Positions 34,773 to 43,944 of a stretch of DNA of 64,000 nt are shown piece after piece. A program made the translations under genes and the position numbers. Below the pieces are notes generated by a model. It was not told the DNA's origin, made no database searches, and saw only the letters and a list, made by a program, of their open reading frames with translations. The stretch is from Demequina phytophila. Lineage in GTDB: Bacteria; Actinomycetota; Actinomycetes; Actinomycetales; Demequinaceae. Location: contig NZ_BBLW01000002.1 in NCBI RefSeq assembly GCF_000971135.1, positions 1 to 64,000 on the forward strand, read 5' to 3'. Each line of letters begins with the position of its first letter. Position 1 is the stretch's first letter.

Positions 34773-36083
34773 ATGACCGACTCCATCCGGGTGACCGGCG
34801 GCCGCCCCCTCACGGGCGAGATCACCGTCCGCGGCGCGAAGAACTTCGTCTCCAAGGCGATGGTCGCGGCGCTGCTGGGCTCCACCCCGTCGACCCTGCG
34901 CAACGTTCCAGAGATCCGCGACGTCGCCGTCGTCTCCTCCCTGCTCAGCCTCCACGGCGTGGGTGTGGACTACGACGTCGAGTCCGGCGTCCTCGCGATG
35001 GACACGTCCGAGCTCACCCGTGCGGACGCGGCCCAGATCGCCGCCCACGCGGGCTCGAGCCGCATCCCGATCCTGCTGTGCGGCCCGCTGCTGCACCGCC
35101 TGGGCGAGGCCGTGATCCCCGACCTCGGCGGCTGCCGGATCGGCGACCGTCCCATCGACTTCCACCTCGAGATCCTCAAGAAGTTCGGGGCCGAGGTGCG
35201 CCAGATGGAGGACGGCCTCTACCTCACCGCGCCGCGCGGCCTCAAGGGCATCAAGCACAAGCTCTCGTACCCGTCCGTGGGCGCGACCGAGCAGCTGCTC
35301 CTCACCGCGGTCATGGCGGAGGGCATCACGCACCTCGAGGGCGCGGCCGTGGAGCCCGAGATCAAGGACCTCATCGACACGCTGCAGAAGATGGGCGCCA
35401 TCATCTCCGTGTCGACGGACCGCTCCATCACCATCGAGGGCGTCGACCGTCTGCACGGCTACGACCACGTGGCGCTCACCGACCGCATCGAGGTCGGCTC
35501 GTGGGCCTCGGCCGCGCTGGCGACGAAGGGCGACATCTTCGTCCACGGCGCCCAGCAGCGCACCATGGGCATGTTCCTCAACGTGTTCCGCAAGGTCGGC
35601 GGCGAGTTCGAGGTGGTCCGTGACGGCATCCGCTTCTACCACCCTGGCGGCGACCTCAAGCCGATCGCCCTGCAGACCGACGTCCACCCCGGCTTCATGA
35701 CCGACTGGCAGCAGCCGCTCGTGGTGGCGCTGACCCAGGCCAAGGGCCTCAGCATCGTCCACGAGACGGTGTACGAGAACCGGTTCGGTTTCACCGACGC
35801 ACTGGGCCAGATGGGCGCCCACGTCCAGCTGTTCCGCGAATGCCTGGGCGACGTCGCCTGCCGCTTCGGGGCGATGAACTTCCAGCACTCCGCGGTCATC
35901 TCCGGCCCGACGCCCCTCATGGCGGCGGACATCGAGGTGCCCGACCTGCGCGGAGGCTTCTCCCACCTCATCGCGGCGCTCGCCGCCGAGGGCACGTCCA
36001 CCGTGCGCGGCATCGGCATCATCGACCGGGGCTACGAGAACTTCCGTGGGAAGCTCGCCGCGCTCGGGGCCGAGGTCGAGTAG
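34773..36083 (+). CDS. murA: UDP-N-acetylglucosamine 1-carboxyvinyltransferase
   Basis: A 436-residue cytoplasmic enzyme of the first committed step of peptidoglycan synthesis (EPSP synthase fold). KNFVSKAMVAALL near residue 23 holds the conserved Lys; C121 in GGCRIGDRPIDFH is in the position of the catalytic, fosfomycin-targeted Cys, which mycobacteria replace by Asp. The start is ATG 34773, with GAAGAT 7 nt upstream; ATG 34764 also fits. It leads a run murA-plsC-gpsA-ddl. Confidence 0.92.
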   Translation: MTDSIRVTGGRPLTGEITVRGAKNFVSKAMVAALLGSTPSTLRNVPEIRDVAVVSSLLSLHGVGVDYDVESGVLAMDTSELTRADAAQIAAHAGSSRIPILLCGPLLHRLGEAVIPDLGGCRIGDRPIDFHLEILKKFGAEVRQMEDGLYLTAPRGLKGIKHKLSYPSVGATEQLLLTAVMAEGITHLEGAAVEPEIKDLIDTLQKMGAIISVSTDRSITIEGVDRLHGYDHVALTDRIEVGSWASAALATKGDIFVHGAQQRTMGMFLNVFRKVGGEFEVVRDGIRFYHPGGDLKPIALQTDVHPGFMTDWQQPLVVALTQAKGLSIVHETVYENRFGFTDALGQMGAHVQLFRECLGDVACRFGAMNFQHSAVISGPTPLMAADIEVPDLRGGFSHLIAALAAEGTSTVRGIGIIDRGYENFRGKLAALGAEVE

Positions 36084-36085
36084 GC

Positions 36086-36811
36086 GTGCCCACTCCCGCA
36101 TCCCGCTTCTACCGCAACGCGGCGAGGCCGCTCCAGGCGCTCATGACGTCCGTGACCAGGAAGGACTGGCACGGCGCGGAGAACCTGCCGAGCGACCGCG
36201 GCTTCATCGCGGTGTCCAACCACGTGTCCTACGCGGACCCGATCACGCTGGCGCACTTCCTGTACAACAACGGGCACCCGCCGCGCATCCTCGCGAAGGA
36301 GAGCCTGTTCCGTACGCCGTTCATCGGCTGGCTGCTGCGCGGCTTCGACCAGATCCCCGTCCACCGGGGCACGTCGCGCGCGGCCGAGGCCGTCGACGCC
36401 GCGGTCGACGTGCTCGAGCGCGGCGACATGATCGCGATGTTCCCCGAGGGCACGCTCACGCGCGACCCCGACCTGTGGCCCATGATCGGCCGTACCGGTG
36501 TCGCGCGCATGGCGCTGTCCACCGGCGTACCCGTCATCCCGGTCGCGCAGTGGGGCGCCCACACCCTGCTCCCGCGCTACGGCAAGATGGTCCACCCCAT
36601 CCCGCGCAAGACCATCACCGTGGTCGCCGGCCCCGAGGTCGACCTCGACGATCTCCGCGGCGGCGACCTCGACACCGCGACGCTCCGCGAGGCGACGGAC
36701 CGCATCATGGCTACGCTGACAGGCATGGTCGCCGAGATCCGCGGGGAGACGCCGCCGGAGAAGCCGTACGACATCCGCAAGCAGGGCGACGGCGGGAGGC
36801 CCACCCGATGA
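36086..36811 (+). CDS. 1-acyl-glycerol-3-phosphate acyltransferase family protein
   Basis: A 241-residue membrane-associated acyltransferase of the PlsC family, making phosphatidic acid. The catalytic NHVSYAD (NHx4D, residues about 49-55), FPEGT and GVPVIPVAQWG motifs are present. It starts with GTG 36086, immediately after the murA stop. The following gpsA overlaps its stop (ATGA), so phospholipid genes are coupled. Confidence 0.85.
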   Translation: MPTPASRFYRNAARPLQALMTSVTRKDWHGAENLPSDRGFIAVSNHVSYADPITLAHFLYNNGHPPRILAKESLFRTPFIGWLLRGFDQIPVHRGTSRAAEAVDAAVDVLERGDMIAMFPEGTLTRDPDLWPMIGRTGVARMALSTGVPVIPVAQWGAHTLLPRYGKMVHPIPRKTITVVAGPEVDLDDLRGGDLDTATLREATDRIMATLTGMVAEIRGETPPEKPYDIRKQGDGGRPTR

Positions 36812-37809
36812 CGCGTGCCGCGATCCTCGGCGCGGGGGCGTGGGGCACCACGTTCGCCGCCGTGATGAAGGACGCCGGCACCGACGTCACGCTCTGGGGC
36901 AGGGACGATGCGGTGGTCCGGTCGATCCGTGACGACCGCAGGCACGAGGCCGCCATCCCCGGCGTGGAGCTGCCCGAGGGCATCCACGCGACCACGGACA
37001 TCGAGGAGGCGCTCGCGGGCGCCGACGTGGTCGCGGTCGCCGTGCCCGCGCAGCGCGCGCGGCAGATCATCGCGCCGTTCGCTTCGCTGGTCCCGTCCGG
37101 CGCCGTCGCCGTGTCGCTCATGAAGGGCATCGAGCTGGGCAGCCACGCGCGCATGTCCGAGGTTCTTGCGGAGGCGTGGGGGCTGGGGGAGGAGCGGGTG
37201 GCCGCGGTGTCCGGCCCCAACCTCGCCAAGGAGATCGCGCAGCGCCAGCCGACCGCGACCGTGGTCGCGTCCGCCGACGCGGAGGCGGCCGAGCTGGTCG
37301 CCGCGGCCACCGCATCGTCCTACTTCCGTCCCTACACGAACGACGACCTCGTGGGCGTCGAGCTGTGCGGGGCGTACAAGAACGTCATCGCCGTGGGCGT
37401 GGGCATCACCGACGGGCTCGGATTCGGCCACAACACCACCGCGACGGTCATCACGCGCGGCCTCGCGGAGATCACGCGGCTGGGCCTCGCGCTCGGCTCG
37501 CGCCCCGAGACGTTCTCCGGCCTCGCCGGGATGGGCGACCTCATCGCGACGTGCGCGTCGCCGCTGTCGCGCAACCACACGCTCGGCGCGCACCTGGGCC
37601 GCGGCCGTTCGTTGGACGAGGCGATCGCGCTCACGGTCGGAACCGCCGAAGGCGTGAAGACTGCGCGCGCGGTGCAGGAGCTCGCGACCGCGGCCGTGGT
37701 CGACGTGCCCATCTGCGACGGCGTGGTGACCATGCTCGCGGGCGAGGCGCCGGTCGAGTCCGTGATCGGCGCGCTGCTGTCGCGTCCCAGGAAGGCGGAG
37801 GTCGACTGA
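36808..37809 (+). CDS. gpsA: Glycerol-3-phosphate dehydrogenase [NAD(P)+]
   Basis: A 333-residue cytoplasmic enzyme reducing dihydroxyacetone phosphate to glycerol 3-phosphate for lipid synthesis. GAGAWGTTFA (residues 8-17) is the Rossmann motif; SGPNLAKEIAQ, LCGAYKNVIAVGVGI (catalytic Lys) and GMGDLIATC are hallmarks. The ATG overlaps the plsC stop; the gene ends in TGATG with ddl. Confidence 0.93.
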   Translation: MTRAAILGAGAWGTTFAAVMKDAGTDVTLWGRDDAVVRSIRDDRRHEAAIPGVELPEGIHATTDIEEALAGADVVAVAVPAQRARQIIAPFASLVPSGAVAVSLMKGIELGSHARMSEVLAEAWGLGEERVAAVSGPNLAKEIAQRQPTATVVASADAEAAELVAAATASSYFRPYTNDDLVGVELCGAYKNVIAVGVGITDGLGFGHNTTATVITRGLAEITRLGLALGSRPETFSGLAGMGDLIATCASPLSRNHTLGAHLGRGRSLDEAIALTVGTAEGVKTARAVQELATAAVVDVPICDGVVTMLAGEAPVESVIGALLSRPRKAEVD

Positions 37810-38897
37810 TGGCGAAGCCCACCGTGGCGGTCGTGTTCGGCGGCCGTTCCACCGAGCACGGCGTGTCCTGCGTGACCGCGGGCGGCGTGCTCGGCGCCAT
37901 CGACCGCGAGCGCTGGGACGTGGTGGCGATCGGCATCACCCGGGAGGGCCGCTGGACCCTGGCGTCGTCCGACCCGGGGGACTGGCGCATCGTCTCCGGG
38001 GAGATGCCCACGGTGCCCGCCTCCGAGGACGTGGTGCTGCCGCCCGTCGAGGCCGGGTCGCGGATGTGGCGGATCGCCGGGCCCGCGGGGCTGCGGGATC
38101 TGGGTGAGATCGATGTGGTGTTCCCCCTGCTCCACGGCCCGTGGGGCGAGGACGGCACGTTGCAGGGCGCGCTCGAGCTGGTCGACGTCCGCTACGTCGG
38201 GTCCGGGGTGCTCGCGTCCGCGATGGGCATGGACAAGCAGTACATGAAGACCGCGTTCCGCGAGGCCGGGCTGCCTGTCGCCCGCGACGTGGTGGTGTCG
38301 CCGCACCGTGGCGTCGAGGAGCAGAGGCTCGAGATCGAGGCGCTGGGGCTGCCGGTGTTCGTCAAGCCCGCGCGCGCCGGGTCCTCGATGGGGATCTCGA
38401 AGGTGTCCTCCTGGGCGGCCCTGGACGCGGCCGTCGCGGGGGCTCAGAAGCACGACCCGAAGGTGCTGATCGAGGCCGCCGTGGTGGGCCGCGAGGTCGA
38501 GACGGCGGTGCTCGCGACCGCGGGCGGACTGCTCACGTCGCCGGCCGGCGAGATCATCACCGGCGGAGACCACGAGTTCTACGACTTCGAGGCGAAGTAC
38601 CTCGACGAGGCCGCCGTGACGCTGCTGTGCCCCACGTCGCTCGAGGGCGCGGTCGCCGCGACGGTCGCGGACTACGCCAAGCGTGCGTTCCGCGCGGTCG
38701 GGGCGGAGTCGCTCGCGCGCGTCGATGTGTTCGTGAAGGCCGACGGCGGCGTGGTGGTCAACGAGATCAACACCATGCCCGGCTTCACGCCGACGTCGAT
38801 GTACCCCCGCATGGCCGCGGCCGCCGGGATCACGTACGTGGAGCTGGTGGAGACGCTGCTGACCGTGGCGCTCGAGAGGCCCGTCGGGCTGCGCTGA
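37809..38897 (+). CDS. ddl: D-alanine--D-alanine ligase
   Basis: A 362-residue ATP-grasp enzyme joining two D-Ala for peptidoglycan. FGGRSTEHGVSCVTA, LLHGPWGEDGTLQGALE, VKPARAGSSMGISKV and NEINTMPGFTPTSMYPRM are the family motifs. The start overlaps the gpsA stop by one base. It is the last gene of the murA-ddl run. In other actinobacteria a DUF3515 gene follows directly; here 12.9 kb of other DNA intervenes. Confidence 0.94.
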   Translation: MAKPTVAVVFGGRSTEHGVSCVTAGGVLGAIDRERWDVVAIGITREGRWTLASSDPGDWRIVSGEMPTVPASEDVVLPPVEAGSRMWRIAGPAGLRDLGEIDVVFPLLHGPWGEDGTLQGALELVDVRYVGSGVLASAMGMDKQYMKTAFREAGLPVARDVVVSPHRGVEEQRLEIEALGLPVFVKPARAGSSMGISKVSSWAALDAAVAGAQKHDPKVLIEAAVVGREVETAVLATAGGLLTSPAGEIITGGDHEFYDFEAKYLDEAAVTLLCPTSLEGAVAATVADYAKRAFRAVGAESLARVDVFVKADGGVVVNEINTMPGFTPTSMYPRMAAAAGITYVELVETLLTVALERPVGLR

Positions 38898-38925
38898 CCG
38901 GTCTCGGGGTGGCCGCCGTGCGCGT

Positions 38926-39018
38926 CTCCACACACGTGAGGCACTGATCCACACGGAACCCGGATGGTGAACGGGAACATGGTCGGATCGCGTCAATCTC
39001 CAGGGGCGCGGTGTGGAG
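38926..39018 (+). repeat. 93-bp repeat, copy 1 (between ddl and the ROK gene)
   Basis: Begins CTCCACAC and ends GTGTGGAG (perfect 8-bp inverted ends). A second copy lies at 51738-51830 in the same orientation, of equal length. Gapless comparison by eye gives about 71 of 93 identical bases, with the central part (GATCCACAC, CCGGATGGTGAACGGG, ACATG, CGGATCG) best conserved. It sits just after ddl; the other copy sits just before the DUF3515 gene. Confidence 0.75.
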
Positions 39019-39047
39019 AGGTGCTCAGGTGGCGCTCTCGGTAAACG

Positions 39048-39070
39048 TCGAAAGCCTGCGGGACTTTCGA
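39048..39070. promoter_or_regulatory. ROK operator candidate TCGAAAG-N9-CTTTCGA
   Basis: A perfect 7-bp inverted repeat with a 9-bp spacer, 24 bp before the ROK gene start. Together with the adjacent palindrome at 39076 it is likely autoregulatory. Confidence 0.6.
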
Positions 39071-39075
39071 TTGTT

Positions 39076-39094
39076 GGCGCGATAAGATCGCGCC
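39076..39094. promoter_or_regulatory. 8-bp inverted repeat at the ROK gene start, overlapping its -10
   Basis: GGCGCGAT-AAG-ATCGCGCC ends one base before ATG 39095 and contains TAAGAT, a -10-like hexamer 6 nt before the start. A repressor bound here would cover the transcription start of a leaderless mRNA. Confidence 0.55.
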
Positions 39095-40285
39095 ATGGCC
39101 GACGTAACGCGCGACGATGCGGTGAGCGAGCAGGCGGGCAAGGACCTGTTCCAGATCCTGAGGGACGGGTCCCCCCGGACCCGCTCCGAGCTGGCGGGGC
39201 TCACGGGTCTCGCGCGGTCGACGGTCGCCGCGCGCGTGGACTCGCTGGTGCGGCTCGGTCTGGTCAAGCCGGTGGGGGCCGCGGTCTCCACGGGTGGCCG
39301 GCCGTCGTCCCAGTTCGCGCTCAACTCGTCGGGTCGGGTGGTGCTCGGCGTCGACGTGGGAGCGTCCCACGCGCGCATCGCGCTCGCCGACCTCAGCGGG
39401 CGGATCCTCGAGCAGCGCTCGGTGTCGCTGGCGGTGGCCGAAGGGCCCGCTGCGGTGCTCGGCTGGGTCGCGGAGGAGGGGCGCGCGCTGGTCGCCGAGC
39501 GCGGCTCGAGCGACGACCTGCTGGCGGTCGGTGTGGGGCTCCCGGGTCCCGTCGAGCACAGCTCGGGCAAGCCGATCGACCCCCCGATCATGCCGGGGTG
39601 GGACCGCTACGACGTCCCCGCGCACCTGGGAACCGAGCTCGGGGTCCCGGTGCTGGTCGACAACGACGTCAACATCATGGCCCTGGGCGAGCGCGAGATC
39701 GCCTGGCCCGATGTCGACCACCTCATCTTCGTCAAGGTCGCGACGGGCATCGGCGCGGGCGTGATCTCCGGAGGTCGCCTGCAGCGCGGCGCGCAGGGCA
39801 TCGCGGGCGACATCGGTCACGTATTCGTGCACAGCGGGCGCGACGCCGTCTGCCGGTGCGGCAATCGTGGCTGCCTCGAGGCGATCGCCGCGGGACCGGC
39901 CGTGGCCGCCGGCCTGCGCGAGGCCGGCCTCGCGGTCGAGACCAGCCAGGACGTCGTCGAGCTGGTGCGTGCGGGCAACATCCCCGCGATCCAGGCGGTG
40001 CGTGAGGCCGGACGACTCATCGGCGAGGTCCTCACCACCTGCGTGAGCCTCATCAACCCCGAGGTGATCGTGCTGGGCGGATCGCTCGCGCACGCCGGGG
40101 ACCACCTGCTCGCCGGAGCGCGCGAGGTGGTCTACGCGCGCTCCATGCCGCTCGCGACGTCGAATCTGCAGATCACCCAGTCGCGGTCGGGCGCGAACGC
40201 CGCGATCGAGGGGGCGAGCATGCTCGCGATCCACCACGCGCTGTCGCCCGCGCGGATCGAGGCGATGCTGGGGGAGGAGCGCTGA
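39095..40285 (+). CDS. ROK-family transcriptional regulator
   Basis: A 396-residue DNA-binding ROK protein. The N-terminal winged helix spans residues 15-75 (GKDLFQILRDGSPRTRSELAGLTGLARSTVAARV). The sugar-kinase-like part has DVGASHARIAL, LPGPVEHSSGKP, ATGIGAGVISGGRLQRG and the Zn-binding CRCGNRGCLE. It probably senses the sugar imported by the neighbouring ABC system. The gene is the first of the island; the sugar genes lie beyond it on both strands. Confidence 0.88.
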   Translation: MADVTRDDAVSEQAGKDLFQILRDGSPRTRSELAGLTGLARSTVAARVDSLVRLGLVKPVGAAVSTGGRPSSQFALNSSGRVVLGVDVGASHARIALADLSGRILEQRSVSLAVAEGPAAVLGWVAEEGRALVAERGSSDDLLAVGVGLPGPVEHSSGKPIDPPIMPGWDRYDVPAHLGTELGVPVLVDNDVNIMALGEREIAWPDVDHLIFVKVATGIGAGVISGGRLQRGAQGIAGDIGHVFVHSGRDAVCRCGNRGCLEAIAAGPAVAAGLREAGLAVETSQDVVELVRAGNIPAIQAVREAGRLIGEVLTTCVSLINPEVIVLGGSLAHAGDHLLAGAREVVYARSMPLATSNLQITQSRSGANAAIEGASMLAIHHALSPARIEAMLGEER

Positions 40286-40286
40286 C

Positions 40287-40338
40287 GCGTCCCGCCCCCA
40301 GCGTGCCCCTCAGCGTCCCGCCCCCAGCGTGCCCCTCA
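40287..40338. repeat. 26-bp tandem duplication overlapping a stop codon
   Basis: Two exact adjacent copies (40287-40312, 40313-40338) of a GC-rich 26-mer beginning GCGTCCCGCC. The second copy contains the stop codon (minus strand, 40336-40338) of the sugar isomerase gene. It lies 2 bp after the ROK gene stop. Confidence 0.85.
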
Positions 40339-41343
40339 GTCCGTGGACGAGCTGAAGGCGGCGTCGAACGCCGCGTCGGGCGCGTCGAACGCGAGCCGGC
40401 GGACGAACCCGAGCGCCTCGGGGGCGCCCAGCAGCCGGTCCATTCCGGCGTCCTCCCACTCGATCGAGATGGGTCCGGAGTAGCCGATCTGGTTGAGGGC
40501 GCGGAACGCGTCCTCCCACGGCACGTCACCGTGCCCGGTGGAGATGAAGTCCCAGCCGCGCCGCGCATCGGCCCACGCGAGGTGCGATCCCAGCCTCCCG
40601 TTGCGGCCGTTGACCATGCGCTTGCGGGTGTCCTTGCAATCGACGTGGTAGATCCGGTCGGCGAAGTCGATGAGGAAGCCCACCGGGTCGAGGTCCTGCC
40701 ACACCATGTGGCTGGGGTCCCAGTTGAGCCCGAACGCGGGCCTGTGCCCGATCGCCTCGAGCGTGCGGACGGTGGTCCAGTAGTCGTACGCGATCTCGCT
40801 CGGGTGGACCTCGTGCGCGAACCGCACGCCCTCCTCGTCGAACACGTCGAGGATGGGGTTCCAGCGGTCCGCGAAGTCCTGGTAGCCCGCGTCGATGACC
40901 TCCTGCGAGACGGGAGGGAACATCGCGACGTACTTCCAGATCGCGGAGCCCGTGAAGCCCACCACGGTGTCGACACCGAGGCGTCGGGCGAGACGGGCGG
41001 TGTGCTTCATCTCCTCGGCGGCGCGCTGGCGCACGCCCTCGGGGTCGCCGTCGCCCCACACGCGCGGGCCCACGATGTCACGGTGACGGTGGTCGATCGG
41101 GTCGTCGCAGACGGCCTGACCCTTGAGGTGGTTGGAGATCGCGTAGACCTTGAGGCCGTGGCACTCGAGAAGGTCGAGGCGGCCCTGGACGTAGGCGTCG
41201 TCGTCCCATCGCCACGGGTCGAGGTGGTCGCCCCAGCAGGCGAGCTCCAGGCCGTCGTAGCCCCAATCCGACGCGAGGCGGGCCACCTCCTCGAGGGGGA
41301 GGTCGGCCCACTGCCCCGTGAACAGCGTGATCGGTCGGGTCAT
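40336..41343 (-). CDS. Sugar phosphate isomerase/epimerase (TIM-barrel)
   Basis: A 335-residue cytoplasmic protein of the xylose isomerase-like TIM-barrel family. Metal-ligand candidates are visible in FAHEVHPSE (Glu), NWDPSHMVW (Asp/His), HVDCKDT and [10 protein letters not shown] (Glu). Such proteins in oxidised-sugar pathways act as isomerases or as C-C/C-O lyases of 3-keto sugars; the exact reaction is unknown. Ribosome binding site GAGGAG. The Gfo/Idh oxidoreductase gene lies 11 bp upstream, presumably one operon. Confidence 0.8.
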   Translation of the reverse strand: MTRPITLFTGQWADLPLEEVARLASDWGYDGLELACWGDHLDPWRWDDDAYVQGRLDLLECHGLKVYAISNHLKGQAVCDDPIDHRHRDIVGPRVWGDGDPEGVRQRAAEEMKHTARLARRLGVDTVVGFTGSAIWKYVAMFPPVSQEVIDAGYQDFADRWNPILDVFDEEGVRFAHEVHPSEIAYDYWTTVRTLEAIGHRPAFGLNWDPSHMVWQDLDPVGFLIDFADRIYHVDCKDTRKRMVNGRNGRLGSHLAWADARRGWDFISTGHGDVPWEDAFRALNQIGYSGPISIEWEDAGMDRLLGAPEALGFVRRLAFDAPDAAFDAAFSSSTD

Positions 41344-41354
41344 GGTGTCGCTCC

Positions 41355-42530
41355 TCATCCCGCGTGGGTGGAGACCCACGCGCTGCCGCCGGCCGCCGAG
41401 CGCTCGACCGCGTCGAGGACCCGCTGCACCTGATATCCATCCGCGAACGACGGGCTCGGCTGCGTCGCCGAGATCACCGCCTCCACCAGGTCCTTCGCCT
41501 GGTGCACGAAGCCGTGCTCGTATCCGAGCGTATGTCCCGCTGGCCACCACGCGGAGATGTAGGGGTGTTCGGGCTCGGTGGCGAGGATCCGCGTGAATCC
41601 CTGGCGGTCCGCCGGCGCCGTCGCGTCGTACCACTGCACCGCGTTCATGTCCTCGAGGTCGAACACCACGGTCCCACGGTCGCCGTAGACCTCCACCCGG
41701 AGCGCGTTCTTGCGTCCGGTCGCGAAGCGGCTCGCCTCGAACGATCCCAGCGCGCCTCCGTCGAACCGGCCCATGAACGCCGCGTAGTCGTCGACGGTCA
41801 CATGCCCGCGCGGCGCGTCCGCGGTGGCGGTGCCGCCCAGGCCGCGGCCCGCGTCCATCAGCGGGCGTTCGCTGACGAACGTCTCGACCGTGCCGGACAC
41901 CGACGCGACGCGCTGACCGGTGAGGTGCTGGGCGAGGTCGATCGCGTGGGCGCCGATGTCGCCCAGCGCGCCGGAGCCCGCCTTGGTCTTGTCCAGTCGC
42001 CACGTCATGGGCGCGTCGGGGTCGGCGAGCCAGTCCTGCATGTACTGCGCACGGACCTGGCGCACGGTGCCCACGGCGCCGGCGGCGATCATCTGCCGCG
42101 CGAGCTCCGCCGCGGGCACGCGGCGGTAGGTGAAGCCGACCATGGCGAGCACCCCTCGCTGCGCGGCCCGCTCCGCGGCCTCGGCCATGCGGCGCGCCTC
42201 GTCGACGGTGTTCGCGAGCGGCTTCTCGCACAGCACGTGCTTGCCGGCCTCGAGCGCGGCGATCGCGAGCTCGCAATGGGTGTCGCCGGGCGTGACGATG
42301 TCGACGATGTCGATGTCGTCACGGGCGATCACCCCAGCGGCGTCCACCGAGGCCTCGGCCCAGCCCCACTTCTCCGCCAGCCGCACGTTCTTGTCGGGAT
42401 CCCGCCCGACCATCACCGCCATCTCGACCGGCGGGATGCGGAAGAAGCGCGGCGCGACGCGCCACCCTTGCGAGTGCGCGGCTCCCATGAAGCCGTTGCC
42501 GATCATCGCGATGCGCACTGGCGCGTCCAT
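41355..42530 (-). CDS. Gfo/Idh/MocA-family sugar oxidoreductase
   Basis: A 391-residue NAD(P)-dependent dehydrogenase. The Rossmann fold begins [17 protein letters not shown]. The catalytic EKP is in [26 protein letters not shown] supplies the second conserved Asp/His. The gene lies between the isomerase and the ABC binding-protein gene, on the same strand. The substrate is inferred to be the imported sugar or a derivative. Confidence 0.85.
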   Translation of the reverse strand: MDAPVRIAMIGNGFMGAAHSQGWRVAPRFFRIPPVEMAVMVGRDPDKNVRLAEKWGWAEASVDAAGVIARDDIDIVDIVTPGDTHCELAIAALEAGKHVLCEKPLANTVDEARRMAEAAERAAQRGVLAMVGFTYRRVPAAELARQMIAAGAVGTVRQVRAQYMQDWLADPDAPMTWRLDKTKAGSGALGDIGAHAIDLAQHLTGQRVASVSGTVETFVSERPLMDAGRGLGGTATADAPRGHVTVDDYAAFMGRFDGGALGSFEASRFATGRKNALRVEVYGDRGTVVFDLEDMNAVQWYDATAPADRQGFTRILATEPEHPYISAWWPAGHTLGYEHGFVHQAKDLVEAVISATQPSPSFADGYQVQRVLDAVERSAAGGSAWVSTHAG

Positions 42531-42608
42531 GTTGCTCTCACTCTCTCGTCTGGTGCGCGGGGGAGAAGCGGCGGCCGCCCCGCGTCGCGAGGCGGCCGCC
42601 CTCCCGGA

Positions 42609-43664
42609 TCAGGACTCGAAGCCCAGGTGGAGGTAGTCGTCCACGTTCTCCGCGGTCACCACGGGTGCGTCGAGCACGATGCGGTGCGGCACACCCGCCG
42701 AGGCGAGGTCGGACATGCTGCCGCCCTGCGCGATGAGACGGGCGAGCGCGATGCCGTCCGCGGCCTGGGTCGACGGGTAGATGACAGTCGCCTCGAGCAC
42801 GGTGTCTCCGGCCTTGATCGCGTTCATCGCGTTGAGCGAGCCGGCGCCGCCGACCATGAAGAACTCGTCACGCCCGGCCTCGTCGATCGCGGCGAGGACG
42901 CCGATGCCCTGGTCGTCATCGTGGTTCCACAGCGCGTCGATCTGCGGGTTGGCCGAGAGCAGCTGGGCCGTCACCTCCTGGCCGCCCGCGATCGTGAAGT
43001 CCGCGGCGACGCGCGCGTCGACGTCGAGTCCGCACTCCGCGAGCGCGTCGGCGAAGCCCTGGCTGCGGTCCTGGGTCAGGGGCAGCGAGTCGATGCCCGC
43101 GACCTCGGCGACCACCGCATCGGTCTGGCCCTCGAGCTTCCCGCAGATGTACTCGCCCGCGCTCACGCCCATGCCGTAGTTGTCGCCCAGGATGGTGCTG
43201 CGCGCCGCGTCGACGGAGGAGAACTCGCGGTCGACGTTGATGACCGGGATGCCGGCCGCCATCGCCGCGATCGCAGCCTCGGTGAGCGCCGCGCCGTCGG
43301 TCGGGAGCAGCACGATCGCGTCGACGCCCTCGTTGACGAAGGTCTCGACCTGGCTGATCTGCAGGTTGGCGTCGTTGGTGCCCTCGGCGACGCGCAGCTC
43401 GACATCGTCGAACTCCTCCGCCTTGGCGATCGCGGCCGAGTTGATCGCGCCCAGCCATCCGTGGTCGGCCGCGGGACCCGAGAAGCCGATCACCACGGTC
43501 TCGCCGCTGGTGGTCGTGCCGGTGTCGCCGCCGCCGCCGTTGGCGCTCGCCGACGCGTTGGTGTCCGAGTCGTTCGAGGTGCAGCCGGCGACCAGCAGGG
43601 CCCCGGCGATCGCCGCCGCCCCGTACGTCACCCACCGCGAGTGCTTGCCTCGTGTTCCAGTCAT
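42609..43664 (-). CDS. Sugar ABC transporter substrate-binding lipoprotein
   Basis: A 351-residue exported lipoprotein (LLVAGC lipobox at about residue 29) of the periplasmic binding-protein group I / ribose type. The binding fold runs from VVIGFSGPAADHGWLGAI through LLPTDGAALTEAAIAAMAAG to the two-lobed C-terminus. Ligand unknown. The start ATG 43664 has GGGGAGGAC. It is divergent from the ABC ATPase gene, and the shared 280-bp region is rich in palindromes. Confidence 0.88.
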   Translation of the reverse strand: MTGTRGKHSRWVTYGAAAIAGALLVAGCTSNDSDTNASASANGGGGDTGTTTSGETVVIGFSGPAADHGWLGAINSAAIAKAEEFDDVELRVAEGTNDANLQISQVETFVNEGVDAIVLLPTDGAALTEAAIAAMAAGIPVINVDREFSSVDAARSTILGDNYGMGVSAGEYICGKLEGQTDAVVAEVAGIDSLPLTQDRSQGFADALAECGLDVDARVAADFTIAGGQEVTAQLLSANPQIDALWNHDDDQGIGVLAAIDEAGRDEFFMVGGAGSLNAMNAIKAGDTVLEATVIYPSTQAADGIALARLIAQGGSMSDLASAGVPHRIVLDAPVVTAENVDDYLHLGFES

Positions 43665-43944
43665 GATGTCCTCCCCTGAATGATCACTGTCGTCGTTGCC
43701 AGCGATGAGGGTCACACGGTGCCGCGGCTCGCGAACGAGGCGGTCGATGTCCACACTGACAAGGTCAACGTAACAGAAGCGGCCGAGAATGCAACAACTT
43801 CTGTATGTTGCTCGACATAACGGTTGTGCAACGAAATTCGCGCGTATCGGGCCGCGCGCACGCGTAGGACGGGCGTGATCGCGCGGCGACACGCACCGAT
43901 TCGGGCCCTTTTCGCGCCGCGGCTCGACGTGTTATGTTCGTCGC
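43665..43944. promoter_or_regulatory. Divergent promoter region with several inverted repeats
   Basis: AT-rich relative to the surroundings. GCAACA-N9-TGTTGC lies at 43791-43811 and TATGT-N6-ACATA at 43804-43819, overlapping it. GTTGTGCAAC lies at 43823-43832. The 6-N9-6 spacing of the first equals that of the ROK operator candidate at 39048, though the sequence differs. A minus-strand TTGCAT-N16-TACGTT could drive the binding-protein gene; TATGTT (43933-43938) lies 6 nt before the ATPase GTG. Confidence 0.5.

Noticed and set aside
38898-39047. A small gene inside the 93-bp repeat
   Set aside because: The in-frame ATG/GTG candidates inside both copies lack a common reading frame; equal length with inverted ends suits a repeat element better.
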